Positions 1 through 9,048 of a stretch of 64,000 nt of DNA are shown in pieces. The notes under the pieces are model-generated. The model was not told the DNA's origin. It worked only from the letters and a program-made list of their open reading frames with translations, and searched no databases. The DNA lies in the NCBI GenBank assembly GCA_934177725.1, contig CAKPPO010000005.1, positions 1-64,000 on the forward strand, read 5' to 3'. Each line of letters starts with the position of its first letter. Positions within the stretch are counted from its first letter, which is position 1. The stretch comes from an uncultured Clostridia bacterium. GTDB lineage: Bacteria; Bacillota; Clostridia; TANB77; CAG-508. A program made the position numbers and the translations under genes.

Positions 1-40
1 GACACAAAATGTGTCAAAAAGGGGCGGCCCTATTGCCACG
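1..40. repeat. Edge-truncated copy of a GGGACGG-like palindromic repeat
   Basis: The left edge holds a short palindrome (GACACA-AAA-TGTGTC) followed by AAAAAGGGGCGGCCCTA. This resembles the right arm of the hairpin at 52843-52865, which ends CAAAAAGGACCGTCCCTA. The other arm would lie outside the window, so membership of the family is inferred from one arm only. Confidence 0.4.
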
Positions 41-224
41 TTAGCAAAATCATTTTTACGAATTTTTGTTTGACTTTTGTGGCATACTATGTTATATTAT
101 TTATACGAACATTTTTTCTTAGTACTGTATGCCTTTATAAATTAAACAAACTAAAAATACTACAAAGGTTTATAGGTAAAACCTTATTTAAAAACCTAAA
201 TATTTATGCAAAGAGTGAAATTAA

Positions 225-1557
225 ATGGATATTCTTGAAAAACTAAAAATATTAGCAGATTCAGCAAAATATGATGCTTCTTGTAGTTCTTCTGGAAGCA
301 AACGTTCAAATACAAAGGATGGAATTGGAAACGGAGATGTTTCTGGCATTTGTCATAGTTGGCGGAGCTGATGGCAGATGTATTTCTCTTCTTAAAATTC
401 TAATGAGTAATGCCTGCATTTATGATTGTAAATATTGTATTAACAGATGTACAAACTCTGTTAAAAGAGCTACCTTTACTCCTAGAGAAATTGCTGACTT
501 AACTATTGCCTTTTACAAACGTAATTATATAGAAGGTTTATTTTTAAGTTCTGCTGTAATCAAAAATCCTGACTACACAATGGAACGTTTATATGAGGCA
601 ATTTTTATATTAAGAAAAGAATATAATTTTAATGGTTATATCCATGTAAAAACTATTCCTGGTGCAAGTAAAGAATTAATTGATAAATTAGGGCATTTAG
701 TAGATAGAACAAGCATTAACATTGAACTTCCTTCTAATGATAGCCTAAAACTTTTAGCCCCACAGAAAGAAAAAGTAGGAATTCTAACTCCTATGCAATA
801 TATTTCAAAGGAGATAAGCATTTCTAAACAAGAAAAATCAAAATATAAAGAGAAATTCGTGCCAGCAGGTCAAACTACTCAATTAATTGTAGGTGCAACT
901 CCTGAAACAGATTTAAAAATTATGAAATTGTCCGAAAGTTTATATAATAAATTAAGTTTAAAACGTGTTTATTATTCCGCCTATGTTTCTATTAATGAAG
1001 ATAGCAATTTACCTGCTCTTTCTTCTCCTCCTCTTCTTCGAGAAAATAGGCTTTACCAAGCAGACTGGCTTATTCGTTTTTATGGTTTTAAAATTGACGA
1101 CTTATTAGACGAAACTCATCCAAATTTTCATACTATGTTAGACCCTAAATGCGATTGGGCTCTTCGTAACCTGCAATATTTTCCTGTAGAAATTAATAAA
1201 GCTGACTATAATACTTTATTAAAAGTTCCGGGAATTGGTGTTATTTCTGCAAAACGTATTATTACTGCAAGAAGAGAATTTAATTTAACTTTTGAGAATT
1301 TAAGAAAACTTGGAATTGTACTAAAACGTGCTCGTTACTTTATTACTTGTAATGGAAAATATTATGACCCTATTAAACATTTTAACGAGAATTTTATTGC
1401 TCAAAATCTACTTTTTTTAGAGCGCACATCCACATCTTCTTTAAACTATGTGCAAACTTCTTTATTTGATAATATTTCAAATGCAGATAATTTCATTTTT
1501 GACGCACTTTCACCAACAAAGGAGGACAAACAAAAATGTTTAACTGGAATACTATAA
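225..1557 (+). pseudogene. Radical SAM protein of the putative DNA modification/repair family, frameshifted
   Basis: The protein belongs to the radical SAM family that is nearly always paired with a DUF4130-type partner and is thought to act in DNA repair; its reaction is unknown. The iron-sulfur triad is visible as CIYDCKYC (Cys-x3-Cys-x2-Cys). The C-terminal third has a helix-hairpin-helix-like stretch (LLKVPGIGVISAKRI), as expected for DNA binding. The true N-terminus starts at ATG 225 (MDILEKLKILADSAKYDASC...), but that frame stops in TGA at about 369. The rest is open only in the next frame, from about 364. Removing one C near 363 restores HSWGADGRC and a continuous protein of about 443 residues. 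The downstream partner overlaps the 3' end. It is either a real recent frameshift or a sequencing error. Confidence 0.8.
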
Positions 1558-2294
1558 ATAAAACTTACGTATATGATGGCTCTTTTGAAGGGCTTCTTAA
1601 TATTGTTTTTAATTGTTATATAAATAAAAATATACCTTTAAAAATTATAGAAAAAAGTAATTTAGAAATAAGTTTTTTAGATGAAATTGAAGAGCAAATA
1701 ACTAATTATGAACATTCTGATAGAATATTTCATGGAATTATTAAAAATATTTCTCATGATACTTTATATAATAGTTATTATGCTTTTCTTTCTAATATCC
1801 AAAATAAAGAGATTAATATTGTAAAATATCTTTTAAATGGTTTTGTTATTGGTCCTAAAATTGATACTATGCTTTCTATAGATTTTGTATTTGCTGTACA
1901 TTCTATGAGAAAAAAAATGTTACATGAAGCTCATAAATTTAAAGGTCTCCTTCGCTTTGTTCAAATAAAAGAAAATTTATTTTATGCTTCTATTCATCCT
2001 GATAATAATATAATTGAAAATTTAGGGCATCATTTTATAAATAGATTACCTACTCAAAATTTTATTATTCATGATAAAAATAGAAATATTGCATTTATTT
2101 ATAATACTAAAGAATATAAAATAATTGATAATTTTTCTTTGCCATCTTTTACTATTTCAGATGAAGAAAAAAAGTATCAAGAATTATGGTCTTCCTTTTT
2201 TAAAACTATTGCTATTAAAGAAAGGACAAATAAAAGACTTCAAATGCAATATATGCCTAAAAAATATTGGCAAGACTTAGTAGAACTAAACTAA
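1536..2294 (+). CDS. DUF4130-family DNA metabolism protein (radical SAM partner)
   Basis: This 252-residue protein matches the family annotated as a probable DNA metabolism protein, linked to the radical SAM gene just upstream. Recognisable features are the N-terminal YDGSFEGLLNIVF segment and the central VHSMRKKMLHEAHKFKGLLRF block. The family is related to uracil-DNA-glycosylase-associated proteins, so a role in base repair is inferred from context. It overlaps the upstream gene by 22 bases, which indicates translational coupling, and an AAAGGAGG ribosome binding site lies inside that gene. The partner is frameshifted in this copy, so the pair may no longer work together. Confidence 0.75.
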   Translation: MFNWNTINKTYVYDGSFEGLLNIVFNCYINKNIPLKIIEKSNLEISFLDEIEEQITNYEHSDRIFHGIIKNISHDTLYNSYYAFLSNIQNKEINIVKYLLNGFVIGPKIDTMLSIDFVFAVHSMRKKMLHEAHKFKGLLRFVQIKENLFYASIHPDNNIIENLGHHFINRLPTQNFIIHDKNRNIAFIYNTKEYKIIDNFSLPSFTISDEEKKYQELWSSFFKTIAIKERTNKRLQMQYMPKKYWQDLVELN

Positions 2295-2422
2295 CCTTTT
2301 TAATATTAAATGTTCTTTAGTTTAATTTATAACTTTTATCAAAAATTAAATCAAATTATAAGCTACTACTTAAAACTATTGATTTTAATAGAAAAAAATG
2401 CTTGACAAAAATCGACATAAAA

Positions 2423-2451
2423 TTGCATTTTATATTATTTTGTGCTATAAT
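2423..2451 (+). promoter_or_regulatory. Sigma-A-type promoter for the 318-residue unknown gene
   Basis: TTGCAT (2423-2428) and TATAAT (2446-2451) are separated by 17 bases, and TGC directly before the -10 gives an extended -10 element. The promoter lies about 50 bases upstream of the start codon at 2501. Confidence 0.6.
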
Positions 2452-2500
2452 TAATATGTAAGTTTTTTTACAAATTAATTATAATACGGAGGAAAATTTT

Positions 2501-3457
2501 ATGCTTACATTTGTAAACTTTAATGCTCGGCAATTAGCCACGACAAATGGTTTTAATAGGAAAATCAACAAAATAGCTGAAAGTTTAGGAATCGAAAAGG
2601 TATTATACTCTGAAATCATTAATATTGAAGATTTTAGTTTAGATGTTCTTCTTATTGATGAAAGAATGTATTTTCACAAAATACATTTATATTCTAATTT
2701 AGCTGCAAAAATGCTAAATGAAGAATTCAGTAAAGTACTTGATTCCCTTGGAATTTCTAACACAATGCCACATTTAGATGTATCTGCTGTTTCTAAGGAT
2801 TGTAACCTTATTGAAGAAATCAATTCTATATTAAGCAGAGCAATGGAACTTCTCAACGTTGAAAATTCTTCAAATATTGATCGACTTGAAAATAGTTCAT
2901 CTTCTCAATTTGGAGTCAACCTTGAACATTTTTCCTATAAAGATGTGCATACTGCAGTAGAACCTTTAGTAAAAGATTTCATACTTCATCTTTATAACTT
3001 TAAAATAATAAATCTTACTAAAACATCTATTGAGGTACTAGCAATAACTTCGGAATGTAAATTGTTTCAATATACTATCCAGGTTAGTAGTATATATTCC
3101 AATTTTATTAATCGCTACATTTCAGCTATACTTCCCTATGAGTATTTCATAGAAATGAAGCGTAATCTTAAAAATCTTGACTTTTCAGCTGCATTAAAAG
3201 AAACCTTTCCAATTTATAAGTCTAAAAAAGAAAAATTAGATACTTGTGGTTTTTTAACATTTCTTTTAAATACTTATAAAAAGGATATAAAAGGTGAAGG
3301 TTCTGGTAATGAAGGATTAAAGAACTTTCATAAGTTTTTCTTTGATACCTGTGCTACGAAAGACGAAGCTATGTCAAAGATTAGATCTTGCTATATGGAG
3401 GCTAAAACCTATGAACAAAAAAAGCAATTGCCATCCAATGAAGAAGGGACTACCTAA
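2501..3457 (+). CDS. Unknown 318-residue protein
   Basis: I do not recognise the family. The protein is soluble with no signal peptide or membrane helix. It has a mixed alpha/beta look and a Ser-rich linker near residues 125-135 (ENSSNIDRLENSSSSQF). The C-terminal part is Lys-rich and helical. A clear GGAGG ribosome binding site precedes ATG 2501, an extended -10 promoter lies upstream, and the stop codon sits in a strong terminator palindrome, so the gene is a single transcription unit. It sits upstream of two XRE regulators, but the terminator argues against a shared transcript. Confidence 0.7.
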   Translation: MLTFVNFNARQLATTNGFNRKINKIAESLGIEKVLYSEIINIEDFSLDVLLIDERMYFHKIHLYSNLAAKMLNEEFSKVLDSLGISNTMPHLDVSAVSKDCNLIEEINSILSRAMELLNVENSSNIDRLENSSSSQFGVNLEHFSYKDVHTAVEPLVKDFILHLYNFKIINLTKTSIEVLAITSECKLFQYTIQVSSIYSNFINRYISAILPYEYFIEMKRNLKNLDFSAALKETFPIYKSKKEKLDTCGFLTFLLNTYKKDIKGEGSGNEGLKNFHKFFFDTCATKDEAMSKIRSCYMEAKTYEQKKQLPSNEEGTT

Positions 3458-3476
3458 TTAGGTAGTTCTTTCTTTG
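3448..3476 (+). terminator. Intrinsic terminator overlapping the stop codon
   Basis: The perfect palindrome ACTACCTAATTAGGTAGT (3449-3466) is followed by TCTTTCTTTG. The TAA stop codon of the upstream gene lies inside the stem. Confidence 0.75.
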
Positions 3477-3547
3477 TATATTTTTATTTTTTTTTGGAAA
3501 AATATCTACTGTTAAGAATTATATAGTTTACGTTTACTTTTTGGTTT

Positions 3548-3577
3548 CTGTAAACCTAACCTTATAAATGCTATAGT
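3548..3577 (+). promoter_or_regulatory. Shared promoter/operator block upstream of the first XRE gene
   Basis: CTGTAAA, five bases, then CCTTATAAATGCTAT. The same arrangement with the same spacing recurs at 4205-4231 before the paralogous gene. The end of the block reads as an extended -10 (TGC-TATAGT), so it is probably a duplicated promoter that may also bind the regulators. Confidence 0.5.
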
Positions 3578-3628
3578 CCAAATAGATAAATCTTTACGAT
3601 TAAATTCATTTTAGAAAGGAGTATATTT

Positions 3629-3955
3629 ATGGCAGTAGATTATACAGTTATTGGTGAAAGATTAAAAAAAGCTAGAAAAGATAAACATTTAACACAAGAG
3701 CAATTAGCAGAAAAAATTGATGTTTCTATTGCATTCTTAAGTAGAATAGAAAGAGGTAGTTCACAAATTAACTTAAAAAGATTAAGTCAAATTTGTCAAA
3801 TTTTGGAGGTTACTGAAGGTGATATTTTAAATGGATCTTCAAGTAAATCTACAAAATATTTAAACTCAGAATTTGCTGATCTATTAAGAAATTGTTCTAC
3901 TCAAAAACAAAAACTAATTTATGATATAGCTAAAGTAATTGCTGAAAATAAATAA
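3629..3955 (+). CDS. XRE-family HTH transcriptional regulator
   Basis: This 108-residue protein has a lambda-repressor-type helix-turn-helix at about residues 8-63 (GERLKKARKDKHLTQEQLAE, then IAFLSRIERG). A short C-terminal helical tail is probably for dimerisation. It is preceded by AAAGGAG. It is a close paralogue of the gene at 4321: both start MAVD and both carry a similar LLRxCSxxQxKLIYxIxKVI tail. No phage or toxin genes adjoin it, so the target is unknown; autoregulation is suggested by the duplicated upstream block. Confidence 0.85.
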   Translation: MAVDYTVIGERLKKARKDKHLTQEQLAEKIDVSIAFLSRIERGSSQINLKRLSQICQILEVTEGDILNGSSSKSTKYLNSEFADLLRNCSTQKQKLIYDIAKVIAENK

Positions 3956-3959
3956 AAAA

Positions 3960-4072
3960 CCAGAATTAAGATTTTGTACGCAGTGTAAACTGCTACAAAA
4001 TCTAATTTCTGCCATATTTATCTTCTACAGAAAGTTATCATACTATGATAACTTTCCTAGAATATAAAAAAG
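3960..4072 (+). repeat. Composite two-hairpin repeat, copy A
   Basis: The 365-base gap between the two XRE genes holds this repeat. Hairpin 1 (3962-4010) pairs AGATTTTGTACGCAG with CTGCTACAAAATCT. The linker is CCATATTTATCTTCTACAG. Hairpin 2 (4029-4056) pairs AAAGTTATCA with TGATAACTTT. The linker and the end (CTAGAATATAAAAAA) match copies C and D. Hairpin 1 nearly matches copy B, including GCAGTGTAAACTG. The rest of the gap (4073-4200) is AT-rich and contains a further AAAGAATC/GATTCTTTTTT inverted repeat. Confidence 0.7.
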
Positions 4073-4204
4073 TAAAAAGAATCTCTATTTTTAAATGAAC
4101 TTAATTATTAGATAAAAAATTCTACTAATAAACATTCATTATAATTTAAAGATTCTTTTTTTATTTAGAATTTAAACTATTTATCTAATTTGATATATGG
4201 TTAT

Positions 4205-4234
4205 CTGTAAAATTCACCTTATTTATGCTATTTT
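4205..4234 (+). promoter_or_regulatory. Shared promoter/operator block upstream of the second XRE gene
   Basis: CTGTAAA, five bases, then CCTTATTTATGCTAT, matching 3548-3574 in both sequence and spacing. TATTTT (4229-4234) would be the -10, with TGC before it. Confidence 0.5.
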
Positions 4235-4320
4235 TATAAAATAACGAAATTATTAATTTTCATGATGTATCAACATTTATAAATTTCATTTTTCGTTAAT
4301 TATCTTCTAATTAAGAAAGG

Positions 4321-4656
4321 GTGGTTTTTATGGCAGTAGACTTTAGTATTATTGGAAAACGTATTAAAGAAGCTAGAAAGAGAAAAGGATTAACACAGGA
4401 GAAATTAGTAGAACAGATGGATGTCTCTATTGCCTATTTAAGTAAAGTAGAAACTGGGAAAATACATATTAATTTGGAAAGATTATCTCAAATATGTAAT
4501 ATTTTAGATGTTACTGAAGGTGAAATTTTAAATGGTGTTTCTAACAATTCTGAAAAATATTTAAATAATGAATTTAATAATCTATTAAGAAAATGTTCAC
4601 CAAAACAGCAAAAATTGATTTACAATATATTAAAAGTTATTTTAGAAGAAAATTAA
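4321..4656 (+). CDS. XRE-family HTH transcriptional regulator (paralogue)
   Basis: The helix-turn-helix covers about residues 11-66 (GKRIKEARKRKGLTQEKLVE, then IAYLSKVETGKIHINLERL). The C-terminal tail (LLRKCSPKQQKLIYNILKVI) matches the paralogue at 3629. The listed start is ATG 4321; ATG 4330 (MAVDFS) lies closer to the paralogue's start and sits behind GAAAGGGTGG, so the protein is 108 or 111 residues long. The two genes are a tandem duplication separated by a composite repeat. Confidence 0.85.
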   Translation: MVFMAVDFSIIGKRIKEARKRKGLTQEKLVEQMDVSIAYLSKVETGKIHINLERLSQICNILDVTEGEILNGVSNNSEKYLNNEFNNLLRKCSPKQQKLIYNILKVILEEN

Positions 4657-4679
4657 TTTTTATTATTTTATAGGCAAAA

Positions 4680-4708
4680 TGCACAGGAATTATCTCCTGT
4701 GTATTTTC
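4680..4708 (+). terminator. Intrinsic terminator after the second XRE gene
   Basis: CACAGGA-attatc-TCCTGTG stem (4682-4701) followed by TATTTTCG. Modest T-tract. Confidence 0.55.
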
Positions 4709-4880
4709 GATTTACTGAATTCCAGCATTTTCTACATTTATAAAAATTTATTATTGTTTATAAAGCAATATTTTCCATCATTTTTCACTAAAAAATTCTT
4801 GAAAAAAGCATCATTCTATGTTACTATAAAAATGTATATTGTAAAAAATTAACTAATAATAAAATAAGGAGGATTTATTT

Positions 4881-7115
4881 ATGAAATTCAAGCAATGGGA
4901 AGGATTTAATATTCTTGGAGAATGGACAAAAGAAATTGACGTAAGAGGGTTCATTCAAGCAAACTATACTCCATATGATGGAGACGATTCTTTCTTAAAA
5001 GAACCAACAGAAAGAACTAAAAAATTATGGGATGAAGTTTTAGAACTTTATAAAAAAGAAAGAGAAAATGGAGTACTTGATGTAGATACAAAAACTCCAT
5101 CTGCAGTAAATGCATATGATGCAGGTTATATAAATAAAGAATTAGAGCAAATTGTAGGTTTGCAAACAGACTCACCTTTAAAAAGAGCTATTATGCCAAA
5201 TGGTGGTATCAAAATAGTAGAAAAATCTTGTGAAGCTTATGGATACAAAGTAGATGAAGAAACAGACTACATCTACAATAATTTAAGAAGAACTCATAAT
5301 GATGGTGTATTTAGCGTATACACTCCAGATATTAGAGCTGCAAGAAGTTCTCACTTAATTACTGGTCTTCCAGATGGATATGGACGTGGAAGAATTATTG
5401 GTGATTATAGACGTGTTGCACTTTATGGTGTAGATGTTTTAATCGAAGAGAAAAAACATGAATTAGAAATATTAGATGTAGATGAATTTACAGAAGACGT
5501 TATTCGTGAACGTGAAGAAATTCATGACCAAATAAAAGCTTTAGAAGATTTAAAGAAAATGGCTGCAAAATATGGATTTGATATTTCAGTTCCAGCTTCA
5601 AATGCTAAAGAAGCTATTCAATGGTTATACTTTGGATATTTAGCTGCAACTAAAGATCAAAATGGAGCTGCTATGAGTTTAGGTAGAACTTCTACTTTCT
5701 TAGATATCTACATTCAAAGAGATTTAGAAAATGGAAGTTTAACTGAAGAAGAAGCTCAAGAATTAATGGATCATTTTATTATGAAATTACGTATGATTCG
5801 TTTCTTACGTGCACCAGAATATAACGAACTATTTAGTGGAGACCCTGTTTGGGTAACTGAAAGTGTTGGTGGTATGGGTGTTGATGGTAGAACTTTAGTT
5901 ACTAAAAACTCTTTTAGAGTTTTACACACATTAACAAACTTAGGTCCTGCCCCAGAACCAAACTTAACAGTTTTATGGTCTGAAAGATTACCAGAAAACT
6001 TTAAAAAATATACTGCTAAAATTTCAGTAAAAACATCTTCTATTCAATATGAAAATGATGACTTAATGAGAGTAACATTAGGAGATGACTATGGTATTGC
6101 ATGTTGCGTATCTGCAATGAAAATCGGTAAACAAATGCAATTCTTTGGTGCTAGAGCAAACTTAGCTAAAACTCTTCTTTATGCTATTAATGGTGGTAGA
6201 GATGAAAAAACAGGAAAACAAGTTGCTCCTAAATATGAACCAATTACTTCTGAATATTTAAATTATGATGAAGTTATGGAAAAATTTGACGTTATGATGG
6301 ACTATGTTGCAAAAATATACATTAAAGCATTAAATGCTATTCATTATATGCATGACAAATATTCATATGAAGCATTAGAAATGGCTTTACATGATAAAGA
6401 AATTTTAAGAACTATGGCATGTGGAATTGCAGGACTTTCAGTAGTTGCTGATTCTATATCTGCTATTAAATATGCTAAAGTAAAGGTTTTAAGAGATGAA
6501 ACTGGACTAGCTGTAGATTATGAAGTTGAAGGAGACTTCCCTAAATACGGAAATGATGATGACAGAGTAGATAGTATTGCTGTAGATATAGTAAAAACTT
6601 TCTTAGGAAAACTACAAAAACATCATACTTATAGAAATTCAAAACATACATTATCTATTTTAACTATTACATCAAACGTAGTATATGGAAAAGCAACAGG
6701 AAATACACCAGACGGAAGACGTGCTGGAGAACCTTTTGGACCAGGTGCAAACCCATTACATGGTAGAGATACAAATGGTGCAGTAGCAGTTATGAATACT
6801 ATTGCAAAATTACCTTATGAATATTCAGAAGATGGTATTTCATACACATTCTCTATTACACCAGGAACTTTAGGAAAAGAATTAGATACACAAGTAAATA
6901 ATTTAGTAAGTTTACTTGATGGATATTTTAAACAAACAGGACATCACATTAATGTTAACGTATTTGATAGAGCACTACTAGAAGATGCAATGGAACATCC
7001 TGAAAAATACCCACAACTTACAATTCGTGTATCTGGATATGCAGTAAACTTCATTAAATTAACAAGAGAACAACAATTAGACGTAATTCATAGAACAATA
7101 CATGAGAAATTTTAA
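4881..7115 (+). CDS. pflB: Formate C-acetyltransferase (pyruvate formate-lyase)
   Basis: Converts pyruvate and CoA to acetyl-CoA and formate in anaerobic fermentation, in the cytoplasm, by a glycyl radical mechanism. At 744 residues it has normal family length. The catalytic cysteine pair is Cys408-Cys409 in GIACCVSAMKIGKQMQFFG. The radical-bearing glycine is Gly719 in RVSGYAVNF near the C-terminus. A GGAGG site precedes ATG 4881. The activating enzyme pflA lies 1.2 kb downstream, separated by an inverted ORF6N gene, so the usual pflBA operon is interrupted. The gene ends in a bidirectional terminator. Confidence 0.97.
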   Translation: MKFKQWEGFNILGEWTKEIDVRGFIQANYTPYDGDDSFLKEPTERTKKLWDEVLELYKKERENGVLDVDTKTPSAVNAYDAGYINKELEQIVGLQTDSPLKRAIMPNGGIKIVEKSCEAYGYKVDEETDYIYNNLRRTHNDGVFSVYTPDIRAARSSHLITGLPDGYGRGRIIGDYRRVALYGVDVLIEEKKHELEILDVDEFTEDVIREREEIHDQIKALEDLKKMAAKYGFDISVPASNAKEAIQWLYFGYLAATKDQNGAAMSLGRTSTFLDIYIQRDLENGSLTEEEAQELMDHFIMKLRMIRFLRAPEYNELFSGDPVWVTESVGGMGVDGRTLVTKNSFRVLHTLTNLGPAPEPNLTVLWSERLPENFKKYTAKISVKTSSIQYENDDLMRVTLGDDYGIACCVSAMKIGKQMQFFGARANLAKTLLYAINGGRDEKTGKQVAPKYEPITSEYLNYDEVMEKFDVMMDYVAKIYIKALNAIHYMHDKYSYEALEMALHDKEILRTMACGIAGLSVVADSISAIKYAKVKVLRDETGLAVDYEVEGDFPKYGNDDDRVDSIAVDIVKTFLGKLQKHHTYRNSKHTLSILTITSNVVYGKATGNTPDGRRAGEPFGPGANPLHGRDTNGAVAVMNTIAKLPYEYSEDGISYTFSITPGTLGKELDTQVNNLVSLLDGYFKQTGHHINVNVFDRALLEDAMEHPEKYPQLTIRVSGYAVNFIKLTREQQLDVIHRTIHEKF

Positions 7116-7119
7116 AACT

Positions 7120-7146
7120 AAAGAGAGCCAATTAATGGCTCTCTTT
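7120..7146. terminator. Bidirectional terminator between pflB and the ORF6N gene
   Basis: AAAGAGAGCC-aattaat-GGCTCTCTTT forms a ten-pair stem with A and T tracts on both sides. It serves pflB on the plus strand and the convergent gene on the minus strand, whose last codons lie in it. Confidence 0.85.
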
Positions 7147-8097
7147 AAATTTACTTATTTTATCTATATATTCCATATCTTCCATTTTATTAATTGCAAA
7201 ACATTTCTTTCCTAAATCTTTTAGTGATGCTCCACAATGATACATTTCTTTATTATCAATTACAATAAATCTATCATGAAATTTGTTTGTATATGCTAAT
7301 TTTAAATTAGCATATTGTTTATTAAATTTTTGAATATCTAATTTTGTTATATTACAATTTTGTGAAGTTAATATAACTACTTCTACATTCTTATTTTTCT
7401 TTGACAACATTTTCAAAATATTATCATCTATGTAGTTATCAATAATTAAAATCTTATTTTTTGCTTTTTTTATAATATCTATTATTAAACTATATGCATC
7501 ATAAATTTGCCCATCAAAAAATATTTTTTGTTTAAATTCTTTCTCTTCATTTTTTTGTAATTCGTCAAAAACTTTTTCAAACTTTTTTTCATGGTCTGTT
7601 AACATTTTATTTTGTTCTAGTAATTCGTATTCTACATTTGTTAATCTCTCAAATACTTGTCCATTATTTAGTATAAACTTTCGCATTTCTATAAAAGCCC
7701 TCATAATTCTTATACTAACTTTTATTGCTATATCACTTTTCAATAATGCTGAAAGCATTGCAATTCCTTGTTCTGTGAATACATATGGCAGATACCTTCT
7801 TCCTCCATAGCTTTGTTTTTCAAAACTTGAGGTGACAATTTGGCACCTCAAGTTTTGAAATTCTTTCTCTGTTAACTGAAAACAAAATTCTTTTGGAAAT
7901 CTTTCGCTATTTCTTTTTACTACTCTATTTACATATTTTGTTTCACATTGATATAGCATAGCCACATCACTATCTATCATCACTTGTTTCCCTCTTATGT
8001 TATAAATCAAACTTTTAATATTTTCTGTTTCATTATTTACTATATTTAATTCTTCGTTTATTGGCGCAATATTATTTTTTTCATTCACAATTATCAC
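7132..8097 (-). CDS. ORF6N-domain protein with C-terminal PLD-like region
   Basis: Residues of about 25-140 form an ORF6N (KilA-N-like, phage-type DNA-binding) domain: IRGKQVMIDSDVAMLYQCETKYVNR is split across it, and GGRRYLPYVFTEQGIAMLSA is diagnostic. A coiled-coil linker follows (about 150-190). The C-terminal region contains NKFHDRFIVID and GASLKDLGKK, which resembles a phospholipase-D/nuclease-like fold. Such proteins are common in prophages and in gut bacterial genomes; their role is unproven. The gene sits between pflB and pflA on the opposite strand with a composite repeat beside it, which suggests a later insertion. A possible AGGATG-type site lies upstream of the start. Confidence 0.75.
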   Translation of the reverse strand: MIIVNEKNNIAPINEELNIVNNETENIKSLIYNIRGKQVMIDSDVAMLYQCETKYVNRVVKRNSERFPKEFCFQLTEKEFQNLRCQIVTSSFEKQSYGGRRYLPYVFTEQGIAMLSALLKSDIAIKVSIRIMRAFIEMRKFILNNGQVFERLTNVEYELLEQNKMLTDHEKKFEKVFDELQKNEEKEFKQKIFFDGQIYDAYSLIIDIIKKAKNKILIIDNYIDDNILKMLSKKNKNVEVVILTSQNCNITKLDIQKFNKQYANLKLAYTNKFHDRFIVIDNKEMYHCGASLKDLGKKCFAINKMEDMEYIDKISKFKESH

Positions 8098-8163
8098 ATC
8101 CTATTTCAAAGTTTCGTTTATTATGAAACATTTGTTTTGTTGTGTCAAGTGCTTTTACTTTTT

Positions 8164-8222
8164 TCTCTTCTACAGAAATTAAATTTTGTATCAGTTTACA
8201 CTGCGTATAAAATCTTGATTCT
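8164..8222 (-). repeat. Composite repeat, copy B (partial, reverse orientation)
   Basis: Read on the minus strand, AGATTTTATACGCAGTGTAA and ACTGATACAAAATTTAATTTCTG match hairpin 1 of copy A at 3961-4010 closely. The linker is shortened to TAGAAGAG and hairpin 2 is missing. Confidence 0.65.
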
Positions 8223-8289
8223 ATTTTTTGTTGTATTTTATAATTTTTTATAGTAAAATGGTTAAGATATTATTATATGGAGGATTTAT

Positions 8290-9000
8290 ATGGAAGGAAG
8301 AATTCATTCATTTGAGAGTTTAGGAGCAGTCGACGGTCCAGGTGTTCGATTCGTAGTCTTTATGCAAGGCTGTAGCTTAAAGTGCAAATATTGTCAAAAT
8401 AGAGATACTTGGAATTTAAAAGGTGGTACTACCTATTCTAGTGATGAAATTGTAGAAAAAATTTTGAGATATAAAAATTACATTATGCCAAATGGTGGAG
8501 TTACTATAAGTGGAGGTGAACCTTTGCTTCAGACTAAATTTTTAATTGAACTTTTTACTAAATTAAAGAAGTATAATATTCACACATGTATAGATACATC
8601 TGGAAGTGTAGTTTTAACAGATGAAATAAAAGAGTTAATTGATTTAACTGATTTATTTTTATTAGATATAAAATGTATAAATGATGAAAAGGCTATTAAT
8701 TTGACTGGTGTTTCTAACAAAAAAGAATTAGAATTTGCCAGATACTTAAGTAATATTAATAAACCTATGTGGATTAGACAAGTTTTAGTTCCTGGCTATA
8801 CTGATGATGAACAAGATTTGATTAAATTAAGAGAATTTATTTCTACTTTAAAATTTGTAGAAAAAGTGGAAGTTCTTCCTTATCATGATTTAGGAAAGTT
8901 TAAATGGGAACAACTTGGCGAAGTTTATCCTCTAGAAAATGTTAGAACTGCAAACAATGATGATGTAAAAAGAGCAAAAGAAATATTAGAGATATCTTAA
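8290..9000 (+). CDS. pflA: Pyruvate formate-lyase activating enzyme
   Basis: Radical SAM enzyme that installs the glycyl radical on PflB using S-adenosylmethionine and a 4Fe-4S cluster. The cluster motif is CSLKCKYC near residue 30 in the MQGCSLKCKYCQNRDTWN context, and GGVTISGGEPL gives the GGE SAM-binding motif. At 236 residues the length is normal and TATGGAGG precedes the start. It has its own upstream region because an inverted gene separates it from pflB. A terminator follows at 9008. Confidence 0.96.
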   Translation: MEGRIHSFESLGAVDGPGVRFVVFMQGCSLKCKYCQNRDTWNLKGGTTYSSDEIVEKILRYKNYIMPNGGVTISGGEPLLQTKFLIELFTKLKKYNIHTCIDTSGSVVLTDEIKELIDLTDLFLLDIKCINDEKAINLTGVSNKKELEFARYLSNINKPMWIRQVLVPGYTDDEQDLIKLREFISTLKFVEKVEVLPYHDLGKFKWEQLGEVYPLENVRTANNDDVKRAKEILEIS

Positions 9001-9007
9001 AATATAT

Positions 9008-9044
9008 AAAAAGGAGCTACCTATTTAGATAGCTTCTTTTTTTC
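9008..9044. terminator. Terminator between pflA and the GNAT-like gene
   Basis: GGAGCTA-cctatttaga-TAGCTTC stem followed by TTTTTTTTC on the plus strand. The A-rich left flank would let it act on the minus strand too. Confidence 0.75.
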
Positions 9045-9048
9045 TTAG

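Noticed and set aside
3629..4656. The XRE genes as prophage repressors
   Set aside because: No integrase, phage structural or excision genes are nearby; they are a simple tandem duplication.
7820..7860. The inverted repeat AAAACTTGAGGTG...CACCTCAAGTTTT inside the ORF6N gene
   Set aside because: It lies in the coding frame with normal codons (residues FQNLRCQIVTSSFEKQ). It is a striking palindrome but I see no other copies, so it is not called as a repeat element.
4881..9000. Glycyl radical enzyme other than PFL, such as a diol dehydratase
   Set aside because: The adjacent Cys-Cys pair and the length are specific for pyruvate formate-lyase.
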